From Macquaria australasica (Eukaryota; Chordata; Actinopteri; Centrarchiformes; Percichthyidae), in the NCBI GenBank assembly GCA_005408345.1, contig SEMN01000176.1, positions 64,501-128,500 of the forward strand: a stretch of DNA of 64,000 nt. The letters run 5' to 3'. A model generated the notes under the pieces. It ran no database searches. It saw only the letters and a list, made by a program, of their open reading frames with translations, and was not told the DNA's origin. Made by a program: the position numbers and the translations under genes. This document shows, in pieces, positions 34,085 to 47,239 of this stretch; within the stretch, counting starts at the first letter, position 1; every line of letters starts with the position of its first letter.

Positions 34085-34155
34085 CTCTATATGAAAAGTG
34101 CCCTGAGATAACTTCTGTTATGATTTGGCGCTATATAAATAAAACTCAATTGAAA
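34085..34155 (-). repeat. short inverted copy of the 32.6-kb repeat
   Basis: AAGTGCCCTGAGATAACTTC, then TTATGATTTGGCGCTATATA, then AAATAAAACTCAATTGAA, is the reverse complement of the head of the repeat at 32565. Confidence 0.6.
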
Positions 34156-34254
34156 AAATTCAACAAACTACAAAGACGGTGACTACGAATCTCTAAACTG
34201 AATTCAAAAAGAAATTCAAATCAATTCAAATCCGCAAAGTGAGTTGTAATTTAC

Positions 34255-34435
34255 ACCTCTAGACAACTGTCCCAGGACCCCAGAGTCTGAGGGGCCCCAA
34301 AAGCCTGAGTTTCACCATGTCAATTGTTTTGATTGTTTTCATAAACAATGCACAGAGGAGGTCAGGAGGGTCAGTAGAGGCCCAAATGGAAATTATTGCC
34401 CCAGGGCCCCCTATGCTCCTTAAGAAATGTGCCTA
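34255..34435. repeat. dispersed repeat with GGGGCCC motif, second copy
   Basis: CCCAGAGTCTGAGGGGCCCC and a later AGGGCCCCCTATGC match the organisation of 12270-12430. Confidence 0.4.
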
Positions 34436-35559
34436 ACATACATTTATTAAAACAACATTTAAAAACACAATTAAGAGGAAAATAAAATAACTTAAAAGAG
34501 AATAACATAAATGAATAGAAAATACATGGAATACAGTTTCAGTTTCAGCCTGTGTGCGGCATTGTAGCTACACAGAGCTTCACTGTGTATGGTTTGCCTG
34601 CCAGCGTTATAATTTTATCCTTGTTAGAACTCAGATCATTTATTTATTGAACTGTAAACATTATTGTATCAAGCTGATTGTGTTTTTGCCGGATGAACAC
34701 TATTCATACTGCCGCATGGGGTTGTAGCTGTCTCTCTCCTTTAATAATCCACAAGCAAACTTTCCGAATGAGAAATAAAAACTTCTTTGATATTTCAGTG
34801 CCTATGTGAGCTTGTCTGCATCCCAAACAAGTCTGGACAATCCTGACAATTCCGGCCGCTCTTTGAGACGCGGAAGCCTTTTGAAGTGTGCGTTTGATCT
34901 GCAAGCCTGCTGAGTTATAACCCAACTCTCCACAGACAGATGCTCTTGCCTGTGGTTCTGGGGGCTCTCAGGTGTTTCCTCCCTCTGCGTGTGATGAGTT
35001 TCTCCCAGGTGATTCCAGGTTTCCTCTCTGTCACTGGACCTCTCTGTTGTAAGTGTGCTTTTCACTAATGAGTGCTTATTTCCACCTAATTAAGTAATTT
35101 TGAAATTTGACCATGCTTCATTTTTTTTTAAAGCTAGGTTTAGTTCAAGGGTGTTCAAGGGTCATAAAACAAACATAAATGAATGGTTGTGTAAAGTTTC
35201 AGTTCAAGCAAAAAGAAAGGAAAAACAACCACAACAGCACCAACTCTGTGTGAAATCCCACCATGCCACTTCCGATCTGCTTTGATTTATTAATGTGCCT
35301 AGCCGTAACCTACTGCCACTTACCCCTCGCTGAATCCTCAATGAAATATGTATGGCTGACGCACGACAACAGGATGTCAAAGAGGAAGCTGGAGGAGCAC
35401 TGGGGAAGGTGAAGGGGAGGAGTCATCATCGCCAGGAGTCCTGATCTCATTTCAAAGGTCGTCTCAGGTGAACTCCCCCATGGAAATCAGAAAACTGTGA
35501 GGCAGACTAATGTGACGGATTCAACAGAGGAGAAGACAGACACAGGACGGATTTACACT
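34436..35559. other. intergenic, nothing recognised
   Basis: No gene, RNA gene or repeat can be supported. Minus-strand frames at 34704-35065 show no family likeness. Confidence 0.35.
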
Positions 35560-37450
35560 GGGACACTTTTTTTCCCCAAATTAAAATAAAAAAAAATAAA
35601 AAACACTTGACTTTAAATTAAAAAAAATAATTATATAAATAATATAAAATAAATATTTTCACAATAACGGCAAGAATATTGCTAAATAAACAATAAGTAA
35701 AAAAGAAAATTAATTAATGTCAGTTGTTCAGGGGACTCACCAAACAACTCCTCATAACACACTTATGTCTGTACAATTTTTTGTTGGTCATAGTCTTAAA
35801 GAAATTATGTATAAATTCAATTTGATCAAAAAGCCATTTATATTAAGACTTAAATGTACTAATTAAAAGTATGATATTAACAATACAACACACTTTATTG
35901 TTGCAAGTTTGCAAAATAGTTGTATTAAAATCTAGTTATAATGTTTTACATCTAATTATAACAGAATGACCAACTTGATTGAAACTTGGTTAATAAGGAT
36001 CAATCATAAAATAAGAGCCTAAATGACTCTGGGTTTATTGTTGATGATGGCAAATTTTGAAATAGTCTTAATACAGATGAAAAGTAACGTAAATTCTGAA
36101 GACTGGGTTAAAAAGTGAATGAGTGATTCTCTCTGTCAAAGCACTTAACCCCCAACAAGGCAAAGCATTACTTTTCTGCTGAGAGAACACAATATAGTTG
36201 GGTCACTTTAAAAAAAATAAAATAAAAATGAAATCATTTTACTTATATGAACTTGAAGTAATAATAGGAGGCAAGCTTTTATAGCAGTTATAATATCAAA
36301 GAGTGAAATATAAAATTGAATACGTGATGGAGAAATCTTCCTGTACCACATAGTTTTATTCACTAAGGAGCAAATGTTTCTTTGACATCATTATAAAATA
36401 TCGTTCAATTACATTTTAATCAAATTTCTTTGGAATAGTTTGGAATATTTTTGTCACTTTTTGAGGATGTGACTACGGCCTTCATTGGGAATACAGGCCA
36501 AAAACAGCAAAATGTCAACTATGATACCAAATCAATCACTTAATATTTGTGCTTGTGAATAAGTATGTGAAACCATTAAAACGTCACTTTATCAAGTAGT
36601 AAATAAATAAAGTAAACCAAGTAATAAAGTAAATTTATTTTCTTGTCCTCATTCACAAAGTAAACTATCCAGTAGGCCTTGTGTTTACCAGAATGAATGT
36701 GAAGGTGTGAAAGAGCATGCATGTCTGAGTAAAAGGGTGGATCTTCGCCCATTAAGAAGGAACTTCAGTGCCACTTTCTGATAAGACTTTTATCCCTTTA
36801 TAAACTGACAAAAAAATCACAACTCAATGTTCACTTACTTGCTTAATCTGGAGCTTTCAACTGTATCACATGGTCCTCATTAGTGGATTGAGTTTGCTCC
36901 ATTGACAAACTTCTCATTCATGTTGACTTGAAAGATGAGCCTGAACATTTCATTCTTGAACTTGGAAACAACAGTGGACAAAACAATCCCAAATCAAGGT
37001 CTACTTACTCGCTTGTTCTGGAGCTTTCAACTGTATCACATTTATAAGTTGTCTCTGTTTATAAGTTGTAAATAATGGCTTTATCATTGGTTAATAAATC
37101 ATTTGCTTTACACTTACTTATAGGCCATTTATAACAACAACTTTTGGGTTGCTAGGTGGGGAAAATCACTCACTAGCCATCAAGTCTGCAGTTATAAATG
37201 TTATAATAAAAAAATATTAATAAATGCACATGGGTTTCTCACTTTCGAACAATCAATAACACTGCTGTTTAGCAAGTCATTAATAACAGGTCATGAGTGT
37301 CTTATTTTCTAATTAGAAACCAAGTCTGCAGTTTTACAAAGTAATTAATAAAAGGCTTTTTTCAATAATCCATCAACTTTACAGATATAATGTTAATAAA
37401 ATGCTAAAAAAAATAAATGTCCCATAGTGTAAGTGGTTAAGGGGTCCAGT
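35560..37450. repeat. AT-rich tract with short direct repeats
   Basis: About 1.9 kb of very AT-rich DNA without any long reading frame. It contains direct repeats: CTGGAGCTTTCAACTGTATC at 36848 and 37018, and AAGTCTGCAGTTTTA / AAGTCTGCAGTTATA at about 37323 and 37182. Probably eroded non-autonomous transposon sequence. Confidence 0.45.
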
Positions 37451-39637
37451 GGAGACGTTTTTCTGATGAATTTAAGAGCTAACTAAAAAAAGCAAAGCAA
37501 GTGTCATAATTGAGGAGGATAAAACACCAAAGACATTTTCCACAACCTGGCAATAGAAAAATTGTTGTTATTAAAGGTCCTGAAAACTGATTAGCAGATT
37601 AGTTTATTTTTAGAGTGTTAAACTCTCCATAAATAATACCTAAAGATGATTATCTTTTAACTTTGATTGTTTCTTATTTACTCATGAATATTTAAGGTTA
37701 TAGAAAAATACTTAAGATTTGAAGCCATGTTTTCAGGGGCTTTAATGATGATTTATTAAGCCATAATAAAGCAATTAGTTTTAACCTACAAACCACTCAT
37801 AAAGGGTGGTGGTACAGGAACCTCTATAATGAAAATGACATAGAGGTGTAGAGTTTAAGGAGTCTAATGACTCACTGCTGTTGGTTCCTCTGCCCTGTGT
37901 TCTGTACTTTCAGACTTTATATGCCCGTCTCTCTCGTTTTCTCCCTCCAGTCATCGCTCTCATATTCCCTCTTCCTCCTTCATCATCTTTATTTCTCTCA
38001 CTGTGAACCCAACTAAGCAGGTGTATGCTTTTTTCTATATTTTCCCTTCCTGCATGATCACCCTCCCACGTTCCCCACAAATTTTCACTCTCCCTCTCTC
38101 TCATGTTCCCTCTCTCACTGCCTTCTTCCTCTCTCTCTCTCCCTGTCTCTGGGGAACCAGTTACAGCCCATATCTCACAGAAACAGACCAGAGGAGGCCA
38201 GTGATTTCCATAACGGGGGTGGGGGGGGGGGGGGTGGTCTGCTGCATTGAGAAAACCTACAAGGAAAAAGGGTGTGAACAAGAAGCCCACGGAGGGGATA
38301 TAAAGTAAAAGCATAGGAGACAAAAGAAAGAAAATGAGGTACCTGGACTTGTCTTTTACAATCAAGCCCCCCCCCCCCAAAAGGGGCTAGAGAAGTGTAG
38401 GATGAACTGTAAATGGGATGATGTAACCTCCCAGGGGGGAGGGGTTAAGTATAGGGAGTGATCACATATTCAAGGTCAGCAGTATGAGCAGTGTCCTTGG
38501 ATGAGTTTGCAGCCTGGTCGGGATTAACACCGTGGCTCTCCCTTGAGTTTTGAGGACTCTAGTGGTAGGGCTCGTCCTGTGATCAGGGCCCTGAGGAGGG
38601 ACAGGGATACAGTATCACACCGAAAGAGAGCCAGAGGAAGAGGGTGGGAGAGCGATCTGTAAATAAAGTAGATAGAGAGCGACGGATGAGGTGAACAGGA
38701 AAGAGGCTGGGAAAGGAGAAGGGAAAAAGAACAAGAAGACATAAAAGAGAAAGACAGATCAAATGGAGCAAAGTGAGGCAGACAAAAGACAGAGGGAGAA
38801 GATCTAACAAGAGATGGGAGAGGTTATGAGAGGTGGGCGCAGCACTACGACAGTGAAACAGAGTAGATGCTGCCACTGGGTACACATACATATTCCATCT
38901 CTAAAGCTGCCTTTCTTAAGAAACACCAATACGCCCCCCTCCACTTCACTACATTTCTCTCTCTCCCTCCCTCCCTTCCTTCGCCGCCTCTCTCCTCCTC
39001 CATCCCTCTCTCTCTCCCTCTCTGTGCCAGAGCACCGCAATAGCAGTATGAATAATTGAACGAGCCTGAATCGGGATTGAGAATTTCTGTTGCGGTTGTG
39101 TCTGCTGGTGTGGCAGGCAGGCATTCATGACAAAAACAAAATAAAAAAACACACAAACACAATCACTGACCTTCCTGTTTGCTTCAGTATAAATGTGAGA
39201 ATACACTTGAAGACACAAACACACACACGGCCAGAGCTTGCACTCAGAGTAAGTAGCTTGTGTTGTCGTCTCACTGTGGGGATTTAAGTAAAGGAAAATA
39301 TTCAGCTACAGATGTACTGGAGCCTTTCTCAGCCTTGTATGACATTGAGCTGATGTTCAGAGTCAGAATCTGAGAGGAGGAGAGAATAGGCAATGTTTGA
39401 TATGAATATTCCCGAGCAGAATTCCACTGAAGGGGAATCTGTGCAGAATCGGATCAATCAGTTTTCCCAGTAGAGAAGAAGAAAAAAAAAAAGCACACCT
39501 AGAAGGCAAAAGTTAGAAATGTACTGCAGGCCATATGTGTTTGTTCTGTATGTGAGAGGGAAGAAGAGACAGGAGTGCTGCAGTGAATGTGTGTGTGAGG
39601 GAGGGACAGAGAGCTGCAGTGGACGTGTATGCATATA

Positions 39638-39640
<3 letters not shown>
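37451..39640. other. intergenic; purine/pyrimidine-rich simple sequence
   Basis: Holds long CT- and GA-rich stretches (37925-38150, 38610-38830, 38950-39020), a G14 run at 38221-38234 and a C12 run at 38367-38378. Long frames through these tracts on both strands are compositional. Confidence 0.55.

Positions 39641-39705
<65 letters not shown>
39641..39705. repeat. (GT)n microsatellite
   Basis: About 32 perfect TG copies. Valine/cysteine and histidine/threonine runs in overlapping frames are artefacts. Confidence 0.95.
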
Positions 39706-39709
<4 letters not shown>

Positions 39710-39997
39710 ATGGACAGAGAACAGGCTGAGTACCTGCTTAAGTGCCTGTGAGATGTGGAACAGAAGGGAAACGTGTCTGTGTGTGTGTATGAAAGAGCAG
39801 GAGGGTGTATCCACAGGGTGTTGTCAGGTCGGGCCAGAGCTACAGCTACAGCTGTGTGTTTCTGTGTGTGAATTTGTGTATATATGCTCCAGTTCCAGCT
39901 TAATTGGCCCAAATCTGCCATTCAGTGAGGCCGGTTCCTCGCCCCTCCATGTGGCCTCCTGGGAGAGAAGGAACATAAGTGACATATTAAACTAGCA

Positions 39998-40005
<8 letters not shown>

Positions 40006-40069
<64 letters not shown>
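40006..40069. repeat. (CA)n microsatellite
   Basis: About 32 perfect AC copies, on the strand opposite to the GT tract 300 bases to the left. Confidence 0.95.
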
Positions 40070-40072
<3 letters not shown>

Positions 40073-40779
40073 CTGCCCACTCGCCTCACCTCCATCTGGG
40101 AACAACGCCAACGGATGTGCAAAGTAATTAGGTCAACTGTGAATTGTTTATTGCATATTATTTATTGCATAGTATATAGCACACACAAACACACACATTC
40201 CTTCATGACACAACATTTTACGTGCATACATTTGAAACCTGCTGCTTGACTCTATGAATTTGTGAGCACTTTCTTAAAAGTGAGTACAAGTGATTGACAG
40301 TGTTCAGGATTCTTTGGTTTCTTCAAAGTCAAAGTTTTTGATCCTACTCACCTGTCGATAAGACTGTAAGGTATACAAGAACTTTGTCATAATTACTACC
40401 TGCATACACTGAAAACAAACAGTACATGCATGCAATGTAAATCATTTGTGAATGCACAAATACACACACAAACGAACATACACACACGTACACACAGTGG
40501 ACAGAAGACAAAGTATTACTCACAAGTCTTAAAAGGTTACTCCAAGAATTTAGAATTGCACATCCATAAAGTTGCCTTGCAAGAGAAAGATTACACAGCA
40601 ATCTTGCAATTTAATTGCATGTCATACCGTGCAAGATAGAGCTAAGAGAATACTGGTCGCAATCTGTATCAGATTGTGTGATGAATGCCATCTAAATGAT
40701 AGATACAATGAAAACAGAAACACAATATCTACTCATGTCATCCATTTGCACCGCTCTCATGTTTTAACAAGTCTACAGC
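40070..40779. other. intergenic, nothing recognised
   Basis: No feature can be supported. Confidence 0.35.
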
Positions 40780-41380
40780 CAGTGTCTCTGTGAAGCTGTA
40801 AAGGTACAGTAGGTACTTTGAGCTAAAGGCTAACACCAGCATGCTAACATGCTCACAATGATAATGATAGCATATTGATGTTTAGCAGGTATAATTTCAC
40901 CAAGTTCGACATCTTAGTTTAGTTAGCATGCTAACAGTTGCTTTAAACACAAAGCACAACTGAGGCTGATGAACGTCATTTGTTTTTCAGTTATTTTGCC
41001 ATAAACCAAAGTATTGGACAAATAAGAAGTTTGACCTGATGATGTCACTAGATGAAAAGTTAAGGGATCAGCAAAGTCATAACAGTTCATCCTTAGGGGG
41101 ACATGAATGTCCGTACCAAATTTTATGGCAATTCATCCAACAGTTGTTGAGACATTTCATTAGAAGCCAAAAATGTCAACCTTGTGGTGGCGCTAGAGAA
41201 AAGTCAGAGGATCACCAGAGTCATTTGGCTTCATCATCTGGGAACCATGAATGTGTGTACCAACTTTTGTGCCAATCCATCAAGGAGATATTGAGATATA
41301 AATCAGTCTGGACCAAAGTGATAAACCAACTGACTGAGCGACATTGCCATCCCTAGAGCTGCACAAATAGCATGACTAAA
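40780..41380 (+). repeat. teleost dispersed repeat, copy B
   Basis: Matches copy A at 30195-30840 throughout, for example CAGCATGCTAACATGC, TTGATGTTTAGCAGGTATAA, CATAAACCAAAGTATTGGAC and CGACATTGCCATCCCTAGAG. The 105-codon ORF inside is the aligned counterpart of the one in copy A and not a gene. Confidence 0.75.
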
Positions 41381-43548
41381 AACATGAGGCAGAACAAAAA
41401 ACTAGCTTTGGCTATAGCTCTTGCCTTGTCAGTGTCTGCCAGTGTATCCTGCATCATTTCATGTTGTATCTCTACTGGTTGGTTTGTAAACATAGGTTGC
41501 AGTAGCAATCTCATTGTAAGAATTTGGTCCTAAATTTCAGAATTTTAAAACAGGCTGTCTTTGGTTGCCAGACCTTCAAATCAACCGTTGGTGGACGTGT
41601 ATCACAGTGTGACCACACACTTTTGGACTGAGGACTTAAGATTTCAGCATGTTTCTTTCACGAGTGTCAACCCAAGCCCAAAATTGCACTGTGTACAGAG
41701 GCCTTAGAAAAAGAGTGGCTAAAATCCATGCAGCAGAGAGTAAGATCTGGACTTATCCTGAGCTCCAAAAACCCTGGGTCCTACATTTCCCATAATGGCT
41801 TGATGGCTTCTTTGAGTTAGACCCTCCCTGCCTATCTTTCAAACTCCATGCCCCCAATTTGTAAGGCAGTTCTTCTGTTATACATTTGCTTTCTTCAAAC
41901 CCAAGCTGAGATACCCTGATGACATCATCAGGGTTATTTTCTCAGAAGTGCACTTCTAATGCAAATCCAGTTTAGGCATTTAAACTGAACAGAAGGTGCT
42001 GCATTAAGTGTACAGCAACATCATGGCTGCAGATGTAACTCTAAATCAGACATCTGTTGTATTTAAATGGTAATCCAGTTAGGGAAATGAAAGCAAAATC
42101 TCTGCTGCTGAATGAGCTTTGCTAAAAGGCTGTTTACATACAAGCAAGCTAAATCAAAATAGCGAGGGCCAAAAGAGCTAGCTAGCCCACCTGTGTGGCT
42201 GTAATGCTGACGAATGCCCTCATGGTAAACACCTTCCCGCTCATTTATAGTAGGACTGTTTGGTTCACATGATTCATCTCTCCACATGAAGCCTTACTGG
42301 CAAGGATATTGTTTTGAGTGTTGCTACTGCAGCAAATACATTACATAATATAACATATAAATAAGTTGGAATTACATAAGCAAGCACAGAGAAGCAGCAA
42401 CTTTTTCTTGGATCAGTGGCTGGGGACTGAGAGCTGGCGGATGATGGAGGGAAACAGACAGAAAGAAGGCAATCAAAGTGATGATTCAGCAACTGAGTGA
42501 AAGCCAAGCAGAAGCCATGTGGCTGCGGAGCTCACAATGACAAAGCAGAGAGAGAAGAGACTTCAAATGCAACCAGGAGGAAAGGACCCGGGTTCTCCTT
42601 GGATAGATAAGCTCGATGCAGAGAGACTGACAGAAGAAAGTAAAGAGAAGCGCAGAGATGAGGAAGTGGAAGGAAAGAGCTGTGTTAAAGAAGGAGAATA
42701 TAGGACAAGACAATCCATACTGCTGTGTTTCTCATATCATGTGTTCACCTGTGCGTGCTGTTCTACAAACAACAATATTGTTGCATGGATGACAAGTTGA
42801 TTTAGGCTGAGAGAAGTACCACAAGACAACCAATCAGTCTCGTGATGGAGAGGGAAATAGTTACAGGAGTTTATAGTGAGGTCTCTGCATTGCCTTAACG
42901 CTTTACATCACTGTAGCTAGAGTATATATTTTTTCATGAAGCTTGAGTCAATCAGTGATAGATTTACTATTTTCCCTGCGTCTTACTTATTTCAAAGCAT
43001 TTCACAGCAAGCACTATGTAATCCACTGTCCTAAAAACCAACAATGAATGATCTTACCAACAAGTATTGCCTGTGTATCCAAAGCCTGCTATATCTTTTT
43101 CCTCTGTAGCATAGAGCTCCACTGTTATCCAAAAGCTATTAAAAACACATCATTGAGTCACAATGTTGCAATGAATGCTGTTCCTTCATTATGATAAACA
43201 TGGGCACTGTAGTGTGAGTCAATACCACATACACTATCCTGCTGCTGTAAATACTCAGTAGCGCACCAAATGTGTATTAATCCACATCTGAAAATAGTCC
43301 ATAGAAAATGCAGTAATACCTTCTGTTTGAGTAACGTTTGCCAAAAACTACAATGCCCAGCTGTTTTATAAAATTATTTTTCCTTTTTAAAAAATGAAAC
43401 TATATATTTGTGGCCGGTTTTTAAAGATGTCTGTCTTAAGGAACCAATGGGCTTGGGGCTCAGTACCACAGACCAGCATGGGGGGAAAGTAGTGAGAGTC
43501 GGACTATCATTTTCTTTGGTTTTGGTCGTTTGGTGGAGCATTGTTTTT
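41381..43548. other. intergenic, nothing recognised
   Basis: A near-palindrome, CCTGATGACATCATCAGG, lies at 41914-41931. No exon or repeat is otherwise supported. Confidence 0.35.
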
Positions 43549-43697
43549 GGTGTTATTAGACAGTGTTGGCAGAGAGATGACGTGAAACAAGGGAGAAGGA
43601 GAGATGGGGAAGACATGCAACAAAGGTCCCCAGCCAGAGCCGAACAGGGGACACCGCGGGCCATTAGTTGGCGTCCCAACCATGGGGGCACCCCTTG
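43549..43697 (-). mobile_element. tRNA-related SINE relic
   Basis: On the minus strand GGGGTGCCCCCATGG, then CTGTTCGGCTCTGG (a B-box position), then GGGGACCTTTGTTGCATGTC, and an end of CATCTCTCTGCCAACACTGT followed by CTAATAA, give the layout of a common teleost SINE. The tRNA part is too diverged to fold. Confidence 0.65.
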
Positions 43698-45454
43698 GTT
43701 TTTGTCTTTTAATGGGATTTGTTGACAATACGAAAAACTTTGAATACCACCAAACTTATCCTTTAATTTAATGGACCACAGCTGGCAGTGGCATATTACT
43801 TTGGTATGCCTGCTGGAACATTTGCTATTGGTTGAAATATTTATCTTGGAGACGGACATGTGTTGTGAGGACCCCCCTGATCCCTCAGAAGATATGGACC
43901 TGAAAGACCTTTGAGTCACATTCCAGTACACCAGTAATTTTTTAGTCAAGTATGGTAGGTATATCTGCTCATTATGACAGTAACATAAGATGCATCAGTA
44001 CAGAGGGGTCCTGCAGATCACAGGAACCCTCCCAGTCACAATGACTCTGGTTGCTCTTGATCAGCACATTAATATATCATGGTGAATTGAGTTTTTTTTT
44101 TTTTTTAATGTAAGAGGTCTAGAGTCTAATATTAATGTTACATTGCAACTTTGCCAAAAACAACTGTGAGCTCCTTATGCACAGCAATGTACTGTAACAG
44201 AAATTAATTATCTTTAGCAGTATCACAAAAATTATTTCAAAATATCTTTAACTGCAGCGCACGCATGGATTTCAGATTAAAATCAAAGAGACTGAAACCC
44301 TAAAATTGCAATCGTCCATAAGGGGAAAAGTAGTGTTTATATATCACCTCATGAACCAGAGACAGCTACACATAGGGTAAAGGTCAACCAATTCCCTGTC
44401 TGTTTCTCCCAGACCCCCAATCCAATTACTGTACTGATGTCCCAAGGAAAGACAACTTGAGCCCTATGCACACTGCAAAAACCCCTTGCCTCCCTCTAAC
44501 CACACACAGGTAGCTCACAGATTCATTAAAAATCCTTCTTCTGGTCTTCTCTCATGTGTACGTCTCCCTTAAGGGACTTCTGAGAATCTCTTCTCTTCTC
44601 TGCTCCACTTAACTGGGTCTAAAACTGACCTTCACACTGACGAACAAGCAAAGAAGTCTCCCTATAAAGGTATTCACCACCATTCAAGACACATTTTGTC
44701 ATGTACTGTCTTGGCAGTGAAAATAGTTTTGCACTCTTATGGAGAAATAAGTGGTCTTGGCAGAGACTTCTTACATGTATGATCACCAAGAAAGAGAAAC
44801 AGTATTAAAAGTAATACATGTAATAAGAAACCAAGAAAAAGAAGTGAAAGGAGAGTTGAGATATTAAACTTGGCCAAACATATTAGATTATAATATCCAT
44901 GATAGGCCTTTTTTGCAGTGGACATTTTCACTTGTCATAGTAGGAAAAACACAGGTGTAATTAATAATATTAATTATGACTGTATTCCATTTAGATGATC
45001 CACTTTCAAGACCCTGGTATTGTGTATGCTCACTCATTGGAATGGCTAACTCGTATACTTAATGGAACTAAGCCATCATTAATGTGATTAGTTACGCCTG
45101 TGCTTTTCTTGTTATGACATGTCAAAATGTCTGCTGTAACAAAGGTCTGTTGAATCAGGGATTACTTTGAGAGTTTCCTCACATGAAAAACAACAGCAAT
45201 TGATGCCTAAAATTACCTGTGTATATGTTTACCTTACAGGGCAAAAGGTTATGACCATTGTCCGTCAGGAACACAGGTGGAAGTAGCGTGACACTGTTTA
45301 TTACTGTCGCAAAAGCTCTTATGGAGGAGGTGGAGATGGATATTTGGGTCAACAGAGCGTGCAACTTGTACACGATATAGGTCTTTGTTTAACCATGACC
45401 ACAATAGTTTCCTAACCTTAACCAAGTTTTTTTTTTTTTTTTTTAAAACAGTGA
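43698..45454. other. intergenic, nothing recognised
   Basis: There is a T17 run near 44091-44107; otherwise no feature can be supported. Confidence 0.35.
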
Positions 45455-45640
45455 ATATTGGACCAGAAACACGACTCCAAATGAATGCTAATGTTGCTCC
45501 GTATCTGCTGGATGTGTAAATAAGCAGCTGTCTGCTAACAAGTTTACCATTTCAACTTTGAAGATGATATTATGTCAGTTTCATGTTTACAACTTGTTTT
45601 CGCTGACCCCAAGTGGCCAAAATATCAGTTAATGCAGGCT
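45455..45640 (-). repeat. inverted relative of the 6.1-6.8 kb repeat
   Basis: AACACGACTCCAAATGAATG, CTCCGTATCTGCTGGATG and GACCCCAAGTGGCC read in reverse match the block at 6600-6770 (CCACTTGGGGGC, TCCAGCAGATACGGAGC, CATTTGGAGTTGTGTTTC). Confidence 0.55.
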
Positions 45641-46668
45641 GCGATGGCAGCAAACAATCATATAAATCATTTTTGTAACAGTTATTTGTAATGGGTTTGG
45701 AAGGCACTGACAAATGCAACCCTATAACCAAACAAGAACGCCAACATTGGATGATTGTGCAAAACCCTGAAATAGGTTCAATGGCGTTTTTAAAATTCTT
45801 GCTTTCTGAATTTAATCATATCTGCACATGGAAACCTTGGTATGGTTAATTAAAACACTTGATTAAGGCTTGGAAAAGATCATTGCTACGGTTAATTAAA
45901 AAGTGAACATTAATTGCAAGTTCGTGACAGGTCGAGAACTCTGTTTCCCTGCATGAAAGTCAAATGCACTACATGCCCATCCATCACCCCAATCTCCACA
46001 CGTTCTGCTTCACTGCAGGCCACATTTCTTCCTGAATCGGATATAAATTGGATGTAAATACTGGATGAGGTCCAGAATCGTCCAATATCGACGGAATTCC
46101 TAGAGATACTAGGCTGGACAAATGATATTGTTCTACTGATGCAGGTGTCAGAACAGAAAACGCTCATATGGCTCATTTTGGAAGTGACAAATTACATATT
46201 TTGTCTGTTTGTTTGGAGGACTTGTTGTTCCGCTGCTCAAAAGTCAGCAAAGGGTTAGAACATGAAAAGGAAAAAAAGGACCTCCCTGTTCCTTTGGTAT
46301 TTCAAGATACTTCCAACACATTGGTTGCCAATTTTGCTTGATCATCCTTCAAAATATTAGCAGATATCACTGTGTGAAACACAGATGACACGTGGAACCT
46401 CAAATGACTCTTCAACTATTGTGAGGTAAACAGAAGCATGGCAGCTCCACTGAGGTGAAGGAGGAGAACACCAGGAGACAGGCAAGTAGAGGACAGAGTC
46501 AGGCAGATGTACATAAAACCCTTCAATAAAACAGAATTTCCTACAAGGACTCCTGCACATGACCTCGGGGGATTCTCAGCCGCAGCCAGCACACACACTA
46601 ATACACACAAACACACATTTCACTTGTACATGAGCACACAGTGTCCCTAATTCATCAAAGAGTGTTAC
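45641..46668. other. intergenic, nothing firmly recognised
   Basis: Minus-strand frames at 45910-46176 and 46357-46616 are open but show no domain and no paired splice signals that I trust. Confidence 0.3.
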
Positions 46669-46775
46669 CTTCAGTCAGGAAGGCAAAAAAGGGAGGAGGT
46701 GTGTTCTTGCTGTTCATCTTCTCTGTAGCTCTGTATGACGTGATTTGAGTCTTGGCACCTTTAATCTCCATCCAG
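46669..46775 (-). CDS. possible exon of an unrecognised minus-strand gene
   Basis: The acceptor CGTTGTGGTTTTCAG and the donor GAAG then GTAACA bracket 107 bases with one open frame. It reads WMEIKGAKTQITSY, then EKMNSKNTPPPFFAFLTE, phase 1 at both ends. The amino-acid make-up looks protein-like, but I do not recognise it and no neighbouring exon joins it with certainty. It may be chance. Confidence 0.2.
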
Positions 46776-47239
46776 CTGAAAACCACAACGACGTCCAGGT
46801 ATACTGTAGCTTTTCCAGGAGAGAGACACAGACAGACATACAGTTAACATTTCATGTCTGTAGAGACTTTAAGCTCACTAAGAGCTTGGGACCACATGAA
46901 ACACTGTTTGATGGTTAAACCAAGTAGTGAGAAATCAGCTGGAAGAAACCCTCGGGGTAAAAGGAACTGAAAGCACTTTGTCTCTTCTTTCTCTTGGATG
47001 TCATTTATCTGATAGAATTGGAGATTGATTTGGACCACAGAAAAAGGAAAGTGTAAATCTGTATCCAAGACCTGTGAGTCTGTGCAGTCAAGCATCTGTG
47101 ACAGTGTGTCTGCTTACATACTCACCAATATATTGAAAATGCAGTTTGTTTGTGTTTTATATAAAACGTATCAAACCAAGCAACAAACAGGTGAATCCCA
47201 CCTGATGCACGGGATAAAAGGTCTGGATGTTTAGCATTG

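Noticed and set aside
39458..39995. Several His/Thr/Cys/Val-rich ORFs of 115-140 codons
   Set aside because: Products of the (GT)n microsatellite read in different frames.
41914..41931. Palindromic operator-like CCTGATGACATCATCAGG
   Set aside because: Imperfect centre, and the surrounding words look like part of a dispersed repeat.
43374..43949. 191-codon minus-strand ORF
   Set aside because: Runs through a SINE relic; no recognisable domain, so an open frame by chance.
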